Source: a virus. Taken from it: DNA of 64,000 nucleotides. Shown here one piece after another: positions 12,777-20,160 of this stretch. The stretch covers positions 17,367-81,366 of the IMG/VR virus record IMGVR_UViG_3300020578_000040. The stretch is one strand, 5' to 3'. Positions within the stretch are counted from its first letter, which is position 1. Every line of letters begins with the position of its first letter. Under the pieces are notes generated by a model, which made no database searches, was not told where the DNA came from, and saw only the letters and a list, made by a program, of their open reading frames with translations. The position numbers were made by a program, and so were the translations under genes.

Positions 12777-13253
12777 ATGCATATCGAGCCGACTACCTGG
12801 AAAGAGGCGGCCGAAACCGCAAGCGAAATCATCTTTGGATGCGTGCGTCCTCATGCGAAGGTTTCAGTGGCCGGCCTGAAGGAGCATCACGAGAAGATCA
12901 TCAATGATTTCTTCGAGAGCCCGACGACCGATTTACTGATTGCTCGATGGTCCACCCTTGGATCGATGGCGATTGAATACTCAATTCAAGATGACTCCGC
13001 GATTTCGGCAAAGACCCTGGTCACCACGCTGTGCAAGAAGCAGCACGACTATGGTCCGAACAACATCCTGCGGTTCGGGCAGAAGGGTTTAATGATTCGA
13101 GTCTGGGATAAGATTTCGCGTCTTGACAACCTCTCGACCCAGGATTACGCCCCAGAAGTCGATGAATCCAAAATTGACACATTGCTTGACATTGCCGGGT
13201 ACTCAACCATTGGTATCATGTTGAGACGAGGATGGTTCCGTCTCCCTCTCTGA
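12777..13253 (+). CDS. Nmad1-type nucleotide-modification-associated protein (DUF1599)
   Basis: 158 residues from ATG 12777 (an in-frame ATG at 12750 is possible). The C-terminal half has the Nmad1 signature: KQHDYG, then NILRFGQKGLMIRVWDKI, RLDNL, and a final DIAGYSTIGIML. Nmad1/DUF1599 proteins occur in phages with hypermodified DNA and are thought to act on nucleotides or modified bases. No hydroxymethylase or other base-modification enzyme is visible in this window, so its partners may lie elsewhere. It closes the left-arm gene block. Confidence 0.8.
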   Translation: MHIEPTTWKEAAETASEIIFGCVRPHAKVSVAGLKEHHEKIINDFFESPTTDLLIARWSTLGSMAIEYSIQDDSAISAKTLVTTLCKKQHDYGPNNILRFGQKGLMIRVWDKISRLDNLSTQDYAPEVDESKIDTLLDIAGYSTIGIMLRRGWFRLPL

Positions 13254-13301
13254 GGGGGCTTTCCTCCACATAAACGGAACAACGCTGCTCGATGCAGTGA
13301 C

Positions 13302-13495
13302 GGAAGGAATGGGCGGGACCGCCAGCAGCCGTCGCTAGAAGAACTGTATTGAGGACTGGTGCAACTCCAGCGCGGTCGTAAGGAAACTTAGGGACCTTAC
13401 GCCTATGGACCACGCGATCCGGTGAAAACCTCGGAAGTGATCTTTAGGATATGCCCCTTAATACCTCCAGGGTTCAACACCCTTCTGGGGGTAGG
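13302..13495 (+). ncRNA. Highly structured non-coding stretch, candidate RNA element
   Basis: The 370 bp between 13254 and 13623 hold no gene but a series of nested stems. CTGG-TGCAACT-CCAG lies at 13356-13370. GTAAGG 13378-13383 / CCTTAC 13395-13400 sits inside GGTC 13374-13377 / GACC 13408-13411, itself inside CGC 13371-13373 / GCG 13414-13416. A CCGGT-GAAA-ACC stem begins at 13419. A long hairpin, ACC..CCAGGGT / ACCC..CTGG..GGT, spans about 13464-13493. The first stem-loop matches the GGUGNNANUCC block of cobalamin riboswitches, but the other conserved blocks do not fit. The function is unknown; a leader RNA, an origin or a terminator complex are all possible. Confidence 0.4.
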
Positions 13496-13623
13496 GGGGC
13501 CTATTCTCCCGCTCTCCGGCTCTCCCTCAGAAGTAAGCCTGGGGTGAAGGTAAAGCGAAGATCGAGCCTGGTACGGTGTAGGGTAAGAAACCCAAACAAA
13601 CTAGAGATAGGGTGGAGGCCTAC

Positions 13624-14053
13624 TGTGAATGATGAAGATGAACAACTGACACTTTTTGACGATCCAAATGTTCAAAAGGTTGTTCCTGAATTGCCGGTAC
13701 AACACACCTCCGCGGAATCGCGTGCTTATGTTGCCAAGGCAAATAACGCTGAAGTTGTCGAACTGTTCCAACTTTGGCAGCAAACTCTTCACCAATCTGC
13801 GGCGTCCGGTGTTCTTCTCACGGAAAAGCGCTACGCGCGTATCGCTGCGGCGCTGTGCATTTACGGAATCGATACGTGCCGGCTCGCCATCAGGGGATGC
13901 GCGAAGTCCGGTTGGCATATGGGAGACAATCCCCGCGGCGCCAAGTACACCGATATCGATTTGATCTTCAGGTCCCATGACCACGTGCAACGGTTTGTTA
14001 GTCTGGCCCTGGGCGAGACCGACGCGGCCCGTGCGTTCATGGAGGAAGAGTGA
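13624..14053 (+). CDS. Replication-module protein (helicase-loader or initiator-like)
   Basis: 142 residues from GTG 13624, with GGTGGAGG upstream. The C-terminal 60 residues (ALCIYGIDTCRLAIRGCAKS, then WHMGDNPRG and YTDIDLIFR) follow a pattern found at the end of phage replisome-organiser and HTH replication proteins. The N-terminus is acidic with a short LTLFDD motif resembling a sliding-clamp-binding peptide (QLTLFDD, residues 6-12). It overlaps the next gene by GTGA and precedes the primase-helicase. The exact role is inferred from context. Confidence 0.65.
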
Positions 14054-14514
14054 CCAAGGAAGAGATTGTCAAAATAGTTGACAGAGTTTGTTCCGCCTGG
14101 AACCAGAACTTGGTCATGTCGGCCAAGAAGGAAATGTACGAGACTTGGTATCACGTACTCCAGGACATCGACGGCGTCAATGTTTTGCGCGTAATTGACG
14201 ATCTCATTATCGAGGATGAGCGCTTCATGCCGCGCGTAGGCACGGTGCGCAAAAGAGTCCTCATTCAGAAGATCGAAGCCCCGCTGGAGCCCATCATCGC
14301 GTGGCAGCAGTTCCGTTCGATAGCAGACTCTGCGGGAGCCGGCGTCGAAATACTTGACATGCATCCCCTGGTTCGTGTAACTTTGAACCGCCTTGGCGGC
14401 ACGAGCGCGTTCGGCCTCCACACCAACGGGGATCGCGAATCGTTTCTCTCTGTGTACAGGCTCGTCGTAGCAGAATGGGAGAGGGAGCACTATGGCATCA
14501 ACCGAGGTCGATAA
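14050..14514 (+). CDS. Probable helicase-loader-like protein
   Basis: 154 residues from GTG 14050, overlapping the preceding stop. It is mostly helical; the N-terminal 75 residues (EEIVKIVDRV, YETWYHVL, then RFMPRVGTVRKRV) resemble the helicase-loader or inhibitor domain of phage G39P/DnaI-N type proteins. It overlaps the primase-helicase start by 23 bp. Context and fold pattern support a loader; no catalytic motif is present. Confidence 0.6.
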   Translation: MTKEEIVKIVDRVCSAWNQNLVMSAKKEMYETWYHVLQDIDGVNVLRVIDDLIIEDERFMPRVGTVRKRVLIQKIEAPLEPIIAWQQFRSIADSAGAGVEILDMHPLVRVTLNRLGGTSAFGLHTNGDRESFLSVYRLVVAEWEREHYGINRGR

Positions 14515-16198
14515 CTTCCTGGAGCGCCTCAACGGTGTGCGTAAGGACGGCTCAGGATGGATGGCCAGGTGCCCATGCCGGGATGACGACAAGAATCCCT
14601 CGATGCACATTGCCGAGGGGGGCGACGGCCGCGTGCTCGTCACGTGCCACCGGGGGACGCCCTGCTCCCTCGATCAGATTTGCGCTGCGGTGGGGCTCGA
14701 TGTCAAGGACCTGATGCCGCCGCGCAAGGAGAAGGACGAAGAGCCGCGCCTTACCCTTGTCAAGGCTTACAACTACTACGACCAGAACGGGGAGATGCTG
14801 TTCCAGAAGCAGCGCTTCGTTGATCAGTTCGGCAAGAAGACATTCCGCCAGCGCAAGCCAGACGGCCGCGGCGGGTGGACATACTCACTGGGATCAACGC
14901 CCAAGGTTCTGTACAACCTGCCGGCAGTTGTCCAGGCAGCGGCCAACGGTGGGCATATATGGGTCGTTGAGGGCGAGAAGGATGCCGATGCTGTCAACGA
15001 AACCGGTGAAGTCGCAACGACGATGCCCAACGGTGCGGGCTCATGGCAGCGGATTCACACCGAAGCCCTGGCCGGCGCATCAGTCACGATTATTGCTGAC
15101 AACGATAAGACAGGACTCGAACATGCGGCTCACGTGTTTCGCGAACTTCAGGCCGCCGGCTGCGAAGTCGAGGCATTCCGGCCGCCGGATAACGCCAAGG
15201 ATGTGGCCGAACTTCTGGGAAGAGGAGAGCCACTCGCCAACCTTATCCCCTACAACCCGCTAGAAGAATCTCCTGAACCGATCCAGGAGCGCGACGAGTT
15301 CGCAGAACTGATCGACGGTTTGCATAAGTTGCACGACAATCAGCGGCTGACAATCCAGCAGAAGTTGACCCGGGCCCGCAACGCGATCGATCGCATCCAG
15401 TTCGATGACGAAGGGTTCTACGACTCAGGGACCCTGGTCGACTGGGCGGAGTTCATCGCTGAAAGTGTTGACGAGGATTATGACTGGGTCATCCCGGGCG
15501 CGCTCGAGCGCAGCGAGCGGGTGATTGTGGTGGCGGCCGAAGGTGTAGGCAAGACGATGCTGGCCCGCCAGGTGGCGATCATGTCCGCTGCCGGCATTCA
15601 GCCATTCACCTGGGGCCGGATGAAGCCGATCAGAACTTTGACGATTGACCTCGAAAACCCCGCACGCATCATCCGGCGCACATCATCCAAGATCATGCGG
15701 GCGGCACAAGAGCGGGCCCGCTCCACCAAGATCGAGGCGCATCTCCTCATCAAGCCCGCCGGCCTTGACCTACTCAACTCCCAGGACAGGATTCTGGTCG
15801 AGGACGTCATCGAGCGCACCAGGCCTGAACTGATCTGCCTGGGCCCGCTGTACAAAGCGTTCGTTGATCCAGGCTCACGAACCAGCGAATCGATCGCCAT
15901 CGAGGTGGCGAAGTACCTGGACTCGATCCGCACGCACTACAAGTGCGCCCTATGGCTGGAACATCACGCACCTTTGGGGTCATCGGTAGGCGGAAGAGAC
16001 CTGCGGCCCTTCGGCTCCGCGGTCTGGTCGCGCTGGCCTGAATTCGGATTGGCATTAGAGCCTGATCCAGTGGCTACCGAGAGGTATACTTATATTGTCA
16101 AAAACTTCCGAGGCGGGCGCGATGTTCGTAACTGGCCGCGGAGGATGCAGCGAGACGAGTTGTTCCCCTTCAGAGTCATCGAGTTCCGGGAGCCGTAA
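14492..16198 (+). CDS. Bifunctional primase-helicase (zinc finger, TOPRIM, RecA-like ATPase)
   Basis: 568 residues from ATG 14492, preceded by GAGGGAG. The N-terminal zinc-finger ligands are C-x-C near residues 27-29 and CHRGTPC near 52-58, with DDDKNPSMH between. The TOPRIM acidic residues lie in VVEGEKDAD near 157-165 and IIADND near 197-202. A Walker A EGVGKT near 350-355 and a TIDLENP block near 385 mark a RecA-like AAA_25 ATPase, as in RepA-type helicases. It would make primers and unwind DNA at the phage fork. It follows two loader-like genes and completes the replication module. Confidence 0.9.
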   Translation: MASTEVDNFLERLNGVRKDGSGWMARCPCRDDDKNPSMHIAEGGDGRVLVTCHRGTPCSLDQICAAVGLDVKDLMPPRKEKDEEPRLTLVKAYNYYDQNGEMLFQKQRFVDQFGKKTFRQRKPDGRGGWTYSLGSTPKVLYNLPAVVQAAANGGHIWVVEGEKDADAVNETGEVATTMPNGAGSWQRIHTEALAGASVTIIADNDKTGLEHAAHVFRELQAAGCEVEAFRPPDNAKDVAELLGRGEPLANLIPYNPLEESPEPIQERDEFAELIDGLHKLHDNQRLTIQQKLTRARNAIDRIQFDDEGFYDSGTLVDWAEFIAESVDEDYDWVIPGALERSERVIVVAAEGVGKTMLARQVAIMSAAGIQPFTWGRMKPIRTLTIDLENPARIIRRTSSKIMRAAQERARSTKIEAHLLIKPAGLDLLNSQDRILVEDVIERTRPELICLGPLYKAFVDPGSRTSESIAIEVAKYLDSIRTHYKCALWLEHHAPLGSSVGGRDLRPFGSAVWSRWPEFGLALEPDPVATERYTYIVKNFRGGRDVRNWPRRMQRDELFPFRVIEFREP

Positions 16199-16800
16199 TG
16201 GCCGGCTTATCCAAAGAGTTCCTAGCCGAGCGCGATCTACGCATCTTCAAGATGCGCCAAGCCGGCGTATCTGTCAACGAAATTGCACGACGGTTTGGCA
16301 TATCGGTAGGCGCATGTAGCAATGCGATCCAGCGGCAACTACAGAAGTTAAACAAAGAAGCGCTCATGGCGTACCCAGAAGTGCTTCGAATGGAACTGGA
16401 GCGACTAGACGCACTGCAGCAGGCCGTCTGGCCGATGACTCAGCACCGCAAGGTGGCCCTCAACGACGGCACGGAAACGACGGTCGAGCCTGATCTCAAG
16501 GCAATTCAACAGGTGCTGGCCATCATGGACCGGCGGAGTAAGTTGCTGGGCATGGAGCAGACGAACGTATCGCTCACGGTAGACACAAGTGACCAACCGG
16601 CCAGAGCCGCTCTGGCGGGCGCTGACGCCCCTCTGGCGGTCTCTTTGGTGTCCGCTGAGCAGGAAGCGCGTAAGTTGCTCGAACTCATGGGAGCCGCCGG
16701 CGTACTGCCTCTAGATGTCGTGCGCCAGATCACAGGGGACTCTGAAGCCCCGCGCGCGCTACCCACCGCACAGCCCCGGGAGGAGAGCGCGTATGAGTGA
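16198..16800 (+). CDS. HTH protein resembling a small terminase subunit
   Basis: 200 residues; its ATG overlaps the preceding TAA by one base (TAATG). Residues 10-45 are a helix-turn-helix (RQAGVSVNEIARRFGISVGAC). A helical middle with a MELERLD segment and a DRRSKLLGM motif near residues 112-120 is usual in actinophage small terminase proteins. The C-terminal part is Ala/Leu-rich. No large terminase is in this window, so packaging is an inference; a transcriptional role is the alternative. Confidence 0.55.
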   Translation: MAGLSKEFLAERDLRIFKMRQAGVSVNEIARRFGISVGACSNAIQRQLQKLNKEALMAYPEVLRMELERLDALQQAVWPMTQHRKVALNDGTETTVEPDLKAIQQVLAIMDRRSKLLGMEQTNVSLTVDTSDQPARAALAGADAPLAVSLVSAEQEARKLLELMGAAGVLPLDVVRQITGDSEAPRALPTAQPREESAYE

Positions 16801-17104
16801 AGAGGACAATTTGAACTCTGCGGTAGACCATGTTGCGGAAACGATGAAACTTTCGCGCGTATCCAATATCGGTTCAAAGCCTGGAGCGCCGGCCTCGAAA
16901 CAAGTTCTGATACGCGCCATCGAGGGGGATCACCTCCGGTGGAAGGAAGCCGCAGAGAAGTCAGGCGTAACGCTGAGCGAGTTTATCCGCGAGGCTCTGA
17001 ATGCCGCCGCCAAAGACCTGCTCGAATGTTCCCATCCCTTGGAATACAGGAGATGGAATCTTCGCGGAGAACGCTGTCTAAAATGTGGGATGAAAATCCG
17101 CTAA
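16793..17104 (+). CDS. Ribbon-helix-helix protein with C-terminal zinc pair
   Basis: 103 residues from ATG 16793, with GGGAGGAG upstream. Residues 38-72 are a ribbon-helix-helix (KQVLIRAIEGDHLRWKEAAE, then SGVTLSEFIREALNAA). The end has CSHP and CLKCG, a likely zinc site. RHH proteins bind DNA as dimers and usually repress. A GCGCGTAT motif covers its start codon and another lies at 16854-16861. First of three RHH-type genes in a row. Confidence 0.75.
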   Translation: MSEEDNLNSAVDHVAETMKLSRVSNIGSKPGAPASKQVLIRAIEGDHLRWKEAAEKSGVTLSEFIREALNAAAKDLLECSHPLEYRRWNLRGERCLKCGMKIR

Positions 17105-17143
17105 ATTCCTGGGAAAAACTGTAGAAAAATGTAGGTAAAAAAT

Positions 17144-17212
17144 ATGGATGTTTTACTTCTAACAATCTTTTGCATCGCCTCCTTCCTTATCGTTGACAGG
17201 ATCACCAAATGA
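17144..17212 (+). CDS. 22-residue hydrophobic peptide
   Basis: A short frame from ATG 17144 encodes an N-terminal acidic residue, about 16 hydrophobic residues and a basic end, typical of a single-pass membrane microprotein. Its TGA overlaps the next ATG (ATGA), which is the main support. The ribosome-binding site is weak (GTAGGTAAAAA). Confidence 0.4.
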   Translation: MDVLLLTIFCIASFLIVDRITK

Positions 17213-17373
17213 ATCGCCCCGGCCGCAAGCCAACCAACAACCCAACGCTGACAATCAAACTGACGCCGAAGATTAAGCGACATCTTATTGAGGTTGCCAG
17301 CCTTAACGACATGTCGATCACCGAGTACCTGGTGACGCTGATCGAGCGCGACGCCGGCCAGTCACTACAGTAA
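17209..17373 (+). CDS. Ribbon-helix-helix protein (54 aa)
   Basis: 54 residues from ATG 17209. After a basic Pro/Asn tail it has LTIKLTPKIKRHLIEVA and then NDMSITEYLVTLIERD, a complete ribbon-helix-helix of CopG/ParD size. Probably a small DNA-binding repressor. It lies between two other RHH-type genes; no toxin-like partner is seen. Confidence 0.7.
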   Translation: MNRPGRKPTNNPTLTIKLTPKIKRHLIEVASLNDMSITEYLVTLIERDAGQSLQ

Positions 17374-17393
17374 GTAGTTGTAAAGTAATAACT

Positions 17394-17747
17394 ATGGGTA
17401 GGCAGCCACAAGTAGCCACCACAACTGGGACTGTCTACTTACAGTTACGAGTCCCAGGCTGGATGAAGAACAAGATCATCGAGCGGGCGGACGAACTCGA
17501 CACGAGTGTGAACGCTGTGCTCCTGTCCGCGGTGAAGAAGTGGCTCGAAGAGGACGGAGCGCTGCCGGCCCCACCCGTAGCGACGAGGCCACTACCGACG
17601 ACGGCTGACCAGATTCGAGCCTGGGCCACCGGTGAGAAGATCACCGGCCCCTGCGGTCAGACGAAGTGCCCCGCGCTGGACGAAGAAGGCCGCTGGCAGT
17701 CAGACGGAATGGGCTTCTGTACGCACTGCGGAATCCGGGTGCAATAG
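17394..17747 (+). CDS. Ribbon-helix-helix protein with C-terminal zinc ribbon
   Basis: 117 residues from ATG 17394. Residues 12-50 are RHH-like (TVYLQLRVPGWMKNKIIERA, then LDTSVNAVLLSAVKKWL). A Pro-rich linker follows, and the C-terminus has CGQTKC and CTHC, a zinc ribbon. The architecture matches the RHH-zinc protein at 16793. The stop lies 2 bp from the inferred original stop of the convergent WhiB gene. Confidence 0.7.
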   Translation: MGRQPQVATTTGTVYLQLRVPGWMKNKIIERADELDTSVNAVLLSAVKKWLEEDGALPAPPVATRPLPTTADQIRAWATGEKITGPCGQTKCPALDEEGRWQSDGMGFCTHCGIRVQ

Positions 17748-17758
17748 AATCAGTCGCC

Positions 17759-17842
17759 CCACATTTGCGCGATCGTCATCCACCAATTTCTGTTGAATGA
17801 GTTCCAATGGACTTACTACTCGACCACATTTGCGCGATCGTC
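17759..17842. repeat. 65-bp patchwork insertion flanked by a 19-bp direct repeat
   Basis: A 19-bp sequence at 17759-17777 is repeated exactly at 17824-17842. Between them, 17779-17809 is identical to 29397-29427 (inside the halogenase gene, same strand), and 17808-17824 is identical to 9099-9115. The two foreign pieces join with a 2-base overlap. The insertion replaces the original 3' end of the WhiB gene. It could be a real recombination product or an amplification/assembly chimera. Confidence 0.85.
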
Positions 17843-18099
17843 GGGCGGATCGGTGTGATCCCCCTCTTGCGCTGCTCGGCGGCCAACTGTCGCGGTGTCA
17901 GCCCTGCCCACACCCCATGCATATCCGCAGGTGGGAACTCCAGCGCGTAGTCCAGGCACAGGTCCTTCACCGGACAATGCTTACATATCTGGCGCGCTTT
18001 GGTGATGTACGTAATGTCCTTATACTCCTTCGGGAACATAAGGTCCGTCTTACCTCGGCAGTTAGCAAGGTGAGTCCATGTGGGTCTTTGTGGGAGCAT
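17776..18099 (-). CDS. whiB-like: Second WhiB-like regulator, 3' end altered by insertion
   Basis: 107 residues from ATG 18099 (a TTG at 18129 is possible). WhiB cysteines at C14, C39, C42 and C48, then GVWAG near 61-65 and a basic tail. Without the 65-bp insertion the reading frame would end PTIAQMWGD and stop at 17750-17752; with it the last 15 or so residues (SSSKSIGTHSTEIGG) are of foreign origin. The Fe-S domain is intact, so function may persist. It is on the opposite strand from the first WhiB gene, so the two are independently controlled. Confidence 0.9.
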   Translation of the reverse strand: MLPQRPTWTHLANCRGKTDLMFPKEYKDITYITKARQICKHCPVKDLCLDYALEFPPADMHGVWAGLTPRQLAAEQRKRGITPIRPTIAQMWSSSKSIGTHSTEIGG

Positions 18100-18166
18100 G
18101 TGGTGGCCGGTGGGGGGTGGTGGTGACAAATGGGGATTGCGTGTATATCTATTTTACGTATATTCC

Positions 18167-18487
18167 CTAGTTCATTCTAATTTGTTTGATTTTCTTGATC
18201 CAAGGTTTGGGGATGGTGATCCCATGCGCTAGGTGTGAGTCGTTGATGAGCGCCACAATCGTGATGTACGTATCCGTTTCGTGCCACAGGTATCCCAATG
18301 AAACAGACTTCGCCGGGGTCTGCTGTGTGGCTTCCTCCGGCGTAGCCCAATCATTCCCACCCACCGATACGGCGTCCTCCCACAGAATCTCGACAATCGG
18401 GAGTTTGCTCTTGTTCTCCCAGATGCTTACGAGAATCTCCTCTAGGTCTTGCTCCTTCTGGACCAGATTGCGTTTGGCGCGCTTCAT
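18167..18487 (-). CDS. Hypothetical protein with YLWHETDTYI motif
   Basis: 106 residues from ATG 18487, with GGAGAACC upstream. The N-terminal third is a charged helix. The C-terminal part is a beta-rich segment, SLGYLWHETDTYITIVALIND, then a basic end. The YLWH-x-x-D pattern also occurs near the start of the protein at 22106-22438. A substrate or role cannot be assigned. Confidence 0.65.
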   Translation of the reverse strand: MKRAKRNLVQKEQDLEEILVSIWENKSKLPIVEILWEDAVSVGGNDWATPEEATQQTPAKSVSLGYLWHETDTYITIVALINDSHLAHGITIPKPWIKKIKQIRMN

Positions 18488-18495
18488 CGGTTCTC

Positions 18496-18924
18496 CTATG
18501 CCAGCGGTTGATTCAGTGCGATGTATTCAGCCTTCTCTCCTTGAGAGGGGCAGAGATTGGTGATTCCTGCTAGGACGATGGCGAAGTGTTGCCGGCGATC
18601 GAAGTCGTCAGTTCCCCCCTCGTTGATGCGCTCCACCACATCGGTGTCGCCCATTCCCTCGACCATCAACTCGCACCAGAGTTCTCCGTACCAGAGTTCG
18701 TCCTCGTCTGTGAGATTCGTGGGCCCGTCGTTGTAGTACACGACATCGTCGAAGAAGGCGAACTGTTCAGCCGTGTAGGTGACAGTCTCCTCGGGGAGGG
18801 TGATAACAACCGTTCTAGGTACGTCTGGATTTAACGGAACTAGGGTGGTCGTCGCCGGCGTTCGCTCGATCGCGCAGGCCGTGAGGGCCAGCATGGATAA
18901 TCCGAGTAATGTTTTTCTGTACAC
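18496..18924 (-). CDS. Predicted lipoprotein
   Basis: 142 residues starting at GTG 18924. A short basic N-terminus, a hydrophobic core and the lipobox LTAC (Cys near residue 17) mark a lipoprotein signal peptide, followed by a Thr/Pro linker. The mature part is acidic with two further Cys and resembles DUF732-like secreted proteins of actinobacteria. It would be anchored on the outer face of the host membrane; surface remodelling or superinfection exclusion are possible roles. It lies between a cytosolic protein and a phosphoesterase. Confidence 0.75.
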   Translation of the reverse strand: MYRKTLLGLSMLALTACAIERTPATTTLVPLNPDVPRTVVITLPEETVTYTAEQFAFFDDVVYYNDGPTNLTDEDELWYGELWCELMVEGMGDTDVVERINEGGTDDFDRRQHFAIVLAGITNLCPSQGEKAEYIALNQPLA

Positions 18925-18939
18925 AGTTTTTCTTTCTGG

Positions 18940-20160
18940 TTAGAGGATGTGTAGGTTTCCCCACCCATCGGGATGGACCGTGAAGGAGAGTGTCCCTGGT
19001 CGGGTCTTTACTCCCTTTGCGTCGGCGTAGTAATCTCCCACATTTGTGAGAGATGGACAAATTAACAGCGCTCGTCCTTCTTGCTCTTTTACATTGAGGT
19101 GGTGATAATGGCCAGTTACCAGGATATCTGCGTCTGCGATTCCTGGATATCCCCGGCCCATCGACTGGTCTTTCCACCAGTTCCATACGCCGTTAGCGGC
19201 GCCGCCCGCTGGTCGAGTGACGTGCCCGTGCGTCAACCCCAAAATAGTTCCGTTCAGATTTAACGAAAGGGCGACCTCATCGCGGGAGAGTCTGAATCCC
19301 ACATGCCCGTAAGCATCAGGATTAACTGACAGAATCTCGGCTACCTGCTCGAATACCGCCACATCGTCGTTGTCGTGGACTGATGTGATGTTCTTACCGT
19401 TTTGCCGGTTCTCCCCGTGGTTCCCTGGCACCGCGGCGACCAGCACCTTTTCGGCGTGGGGGGCCACACTCATGATGATGTCGCGCACACCCCGGCGAAC
19501 CAGTTTGATCTGGTCGCGTCGGTCGAGTTGTACCCGGAATTGCTGGGCCGCGTAGTGCCCGCAGGTTCCCTCTACGAGGTCTCCAAGTCCAAGAATCGCC
19601 ACTTGCCCGATGTCGCATCCAATACGACGTAAATCAGCGAGGCGCTGGGGCACGGACGATACGAGATCAGCAATTCGTCGGGCCTGCTCTTCGATGCCTC
19701 CACCGTCGCAGTTGCCGATCTGCCAATCTGACAAAGCAACGACAAAAGTGCCTGCCCCGGTTGGGGCTGGTTTGGCCGGCTTCTTGGCCTTACGAACCTC
19801 GCGATATACATCCTCGGGGATGACCCCGCCCGCTGATACCTTGCGGCGAATCTGAGCCTTAAACGAGTACAGAATGGCGCTATACGCTGACTCGCCCGGC
19901 GCATCTCGTTTCCAGCCGTCATACGAACACCAGCGAAGAGTGTCGCCAACGACTTCGAAAAGGTCGGGATCGAGGCCTCGGGCCCGGAGGATATCGTCCC
20001 ACTCCGAGGGAGGGGAGTCGAGGGGGTCAGTTGTGATCTCTCCCGTGCTCCCGTCCCATACGACGCCAGGCTGCCAGCCCGCTGGGTACTGCTTGTCCTT
20101 GCGTCCATCCGGTTCTTCATCGCGTCCCTCTAGTGCGGCTAGCCTGTCGTGCAAACTCAT
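18940..20160 (-). CDS. Calcineurin-like metallophosphoesterase (phage exonuclease type)
   Basis: 406 residues from ATG 20160, chosen for AAGGAG 6-12 bp upstream. Metal-site motifs in order are SDWQIG near 145, GLGDLVEG near 195, PGNHGE near 250, THGH near 315 and TGHYHHL near 350. This is the two-metal phosphoesterase fold used by SbcD/Mre11-type nucleases, and similar proteins are frequent in actinophages. An N-terminal MSLHDRLAALE helix is shared with the small upstream protein at 20157. DNA end processing is likely but not proved. Confidence 0.82.
   Translation of the reverse strand: MSLHDRLAALEGRDEEPDGRKDKQYPAGWQPGVVWDGSTGEITTDPLDSPPSEWDDILRARGLDPDLFEVVGDTLRWCSYDGWKRDAPGESAYSAILYSFKAQIRRKVSAGGVIPEDVYREVRKAKKPAKPAPTGAGTFVVALSDWQIGNCDGGGIEEQARRIADLVSSVPQRLADLRRIGCDIGQVAILGLGDLVEGTCGHYAAQQFRVQLDRRDQIKLVRRGVRDIIMSVAPHAEKVLVAAVPGNHGENRQNGKNITSVHDNDDVAVFEQVAEILSVNPDAYGHVGFRLSRDEVALSLNLNGTILGLTHGHVTRPAGGAANGVWNWWKDQSMGRGYPGIADADILVTGHYHHLNVKEQEGRALLICPSLTNVGDYYADAKGVKTRPGTLSFTVHPDGWGNLHIL

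Noticed and set aside
13340-13440. Cobalamin riboswitch
   Set aside because: Only the GGUGNNANUCC loop fits; the GGGAA, CCGCNACUGU and 3' AGUCAGGAUACCUGCC blocks are missing or too altered to call it. Kept as an unknown structured region.
13464-13493. tRNA-like T arm (GGGTTCAACACCC)
   Set aside because: No matching acceptor, D or anticodon arms at proper spacing; the hairpin extends into CCAG/CTGG pairing instead.
16198-16800. Proof of a packaging locus (terminase) in this window
   Set aside because: Only an HTH protein with partial resemblance to small terminases is present. No large-terminase ATPase or nuclease motifs occur anywhere in the 64 kb, so the packaging assignment stays tentative.
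17759-17842. Two 19-bp repeats around a 46-bp spacer with self-matches, like a mini-CRISPR
   Set aside because: Only two repeats, inside a coding 3' end, no cas genes, and the spacer is a join of two separate phage fragments. A rearrangement explains it better.
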